Below, piece after piece: positions 63,272-64,000 of a stretch of DNA of 64,000 nt. Position 1 is the first letter of the stretch. Every line of letters starts with the position of its first letter. The notes under the pieces were generated by a model. The model was not told the DNA's origin. It searched no databases and saw only the letters and a program-made list of their open reading frames with translations. This stretch comes from Burkholderiales bacterium (GTDB lineage Bacteria; Pseudomonadota; Gammaproteobacteria; Burkholderiales; Burkholderiaceae_E): positions 62,001 to 126,000 of the forward strand of contig JAPLQF010000021.1 in assembly GCA_026399875.1 (NCBI GenBank), given 5' to 3'. The translations under genes and the position numbers were made by a program.

Positions 63272-64000
63272 TCATTGACGCGCATTACGCGGCTTATAGG
63301 TGGCTCTTTGGATCAAGAAGTCGCGATAGTCACCTGGGTCGCCATCAAGCCCTGACTCGGCGGCCTTGATGATGTTGTAGGTCTCTCGAGCGCTGACATA
63401 GTGCAATTTCCAGTCGACACCGTCGTTGTACCTGTTCTCAAGATATGAAAATGCTTCGGCCATAGGCTGACCCAAAAGCGTCGGCATATCCGGCTCCTGG
63501 GTCCCGTGGGTGTGAATCTTGACGACGACCCATTCAGGTCGACCTTCGACATGGATGCCCATATTGACCCACTGGTCTATGCGTTTTCGAGTGGGGGGAC
63601 TACTGGTTCTGATATCTGAGTTTTCGATTCGCGGAAGAAGCCCGAATTTCCTGTTGTGCCACATCAAACCAAGAGGGCCCTGAATGATCATCAAATCGTG
63701 CGCCTGAGGCTTGCCTACACGCACTCGACTGCCTGAGTTGTGGGACTTTGGCTTATGAGGATCATCGATTGCGTAATAAATCGAATTAATGGTCTCGGTC
63801 TGACACGGCGAAGGCGCTGCTGGCAAGGTGAAATCGGCATAACAGCCTTCTTCCTTCAGCACGGTGATCTCATTATTAACACCGCACCAACGTCCATCGG
63901 GTCTGCTATTGTCAAGCGACCAGTTCCCATGAATGAAACACCAGAGCGGTTGATCTGTATTTGTATCGACCGGAAGCGCACCGTGGTCGTCGACAAGTCG
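63272..64000 (-). CDS. Unknown protein of the exopolysaccharide region (deacetylase-like), 5' end outside window
   Basis: At least 243 codons, open to the window edge; the true start lies beyond 64000, and a GTG at 63862 is only an internal codon. The visible protein has WCFIHGNWSLDNSRPDGRWCGVNNEI, EEGCYADFTLPAAPSPCQTETINSIYYA, then WVNMGIHVEGRPEWVVVKIHTHG. This pattern recalls hypothetical proteins with a polysaccharide-deacetylase-like barrel near exosortase/EPS loci, with His/Asp pairs suited to metal binding. Assignment is tentative. Confidence 0.6.
   Translation of the reverse strand, partial: RLVDDHGALPVDTNTDQPLWCFIHGNWSLDNSRPDGRWCGVNNEITVLKEEGCYADFTLPAAPSPCQTETINSIYYAIDDPHKPKSHNSGSRVRVGKPQAHDLMIIQGPLGLMWHNRKFGLLPRIENSDIRTSSPPTRKRIDQWVNMGIHVEGRPEWVVVKIHTHGTQEPDMPTLLGQPMAEAFSYLENRYNDGVDWKLHYVSARETYNIIKAAESGLDGDPGDYRDFLIQRATYKPRNARQ

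Overview
The window reads as a chromosomal segment of a high-GC Gram-negative bacterium, most likely a betaproteobacterium of the order Burkholderiales. The pointers are strong G/C third-position bias over most of it, an LPS heptosyltransferase (waaC) next to a DUF4254 gene, a BCAM0308-type zinc-ribbon protein, CYP153, a tight-adherence (Tad) pilus locus and an exosortase A-EpsI gene. The genus cannot be fixed from sequence alone. No rRNA, tRNA, CRISPR array, intact insertion sequence or phage was seen.

Layout. 1-2000: the end of a SPINDLY/OGT-type glycosyltransferase, overlapped by a glycosyltransferase-methyltransferase fusion (glycan or protein decoration). 2074-7007: a 59-aa protein, an acetamidase/formamidase-SDR-MaoC run, and a four-PAS diguanylate cyclase. 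7236-17978 (+): a catabolic run of P450, gamma-glutamyltransferase-like hydrolase, acyl-CoA synthetase, crotonase, a three-subunit molybdenum hydroxylase (S, L, M) and an Old Yellow Enzyme. 24547-17947 (-): a second, convergent run of crotonase, acyl-CoA synthetase, ACAD10/11-type phosphotransferase, crotonase, GST and CYP153. Together these look like two oxygenase-to-CoA-thioester degradation modules. 24639-29531: dienelactone hydrolase, amidohydrolase, class II fumarase, MFS exporter.

29734-32126: DUF427-egtB-egtD (ergothioneine). 32247-43824: envelope and housekeeping genes: a proline-rich membrane protein, a patatin two-domain outer-membrane protein, DUF4254-waaC-ABC permease-rmuC, BCAM0308, DUF2934, acyl-CoA dehydrogenase and DUF2256. 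44081-45515: isocitrate lyase with a strong terminator. 45523-46099: an AT-richer toxin-antitoxin pair. 46240-58319: a tightly packed Tad pilus locus with four or five prepilin-like/TadE/G proteins, CpaB, secretin, an FHA-fused CpaF ATPase, TadB, TadC, DUF192 and a TPR protein. No prepilin peptidase or TadZ/CpaE is present.

From about 58.3 kb base composition falls sharply. 58568-64000 holds an exosortase A-EpsI fusion, a membrane-anchored EEP-family enzyme, a CelD/BcsL-like acyltransferase and a truncated protein, consistent with the edge of a transferred exopolysaccharide/exosortase island.

The most interesting signals are: (i) the CYP153-kinase-ligase operon, which resembles a hydroxyacyl-CoA phosphorylation route; (ii) the unusual Tad locus (FHA-CpaF, DUF192, D5 prepilin); (iii) at least six unrelated short tandem repeats confined to gene junctions, three overlapping stop codons; (iv) a hidden 45-codon ORF overlapping the GNAT start.
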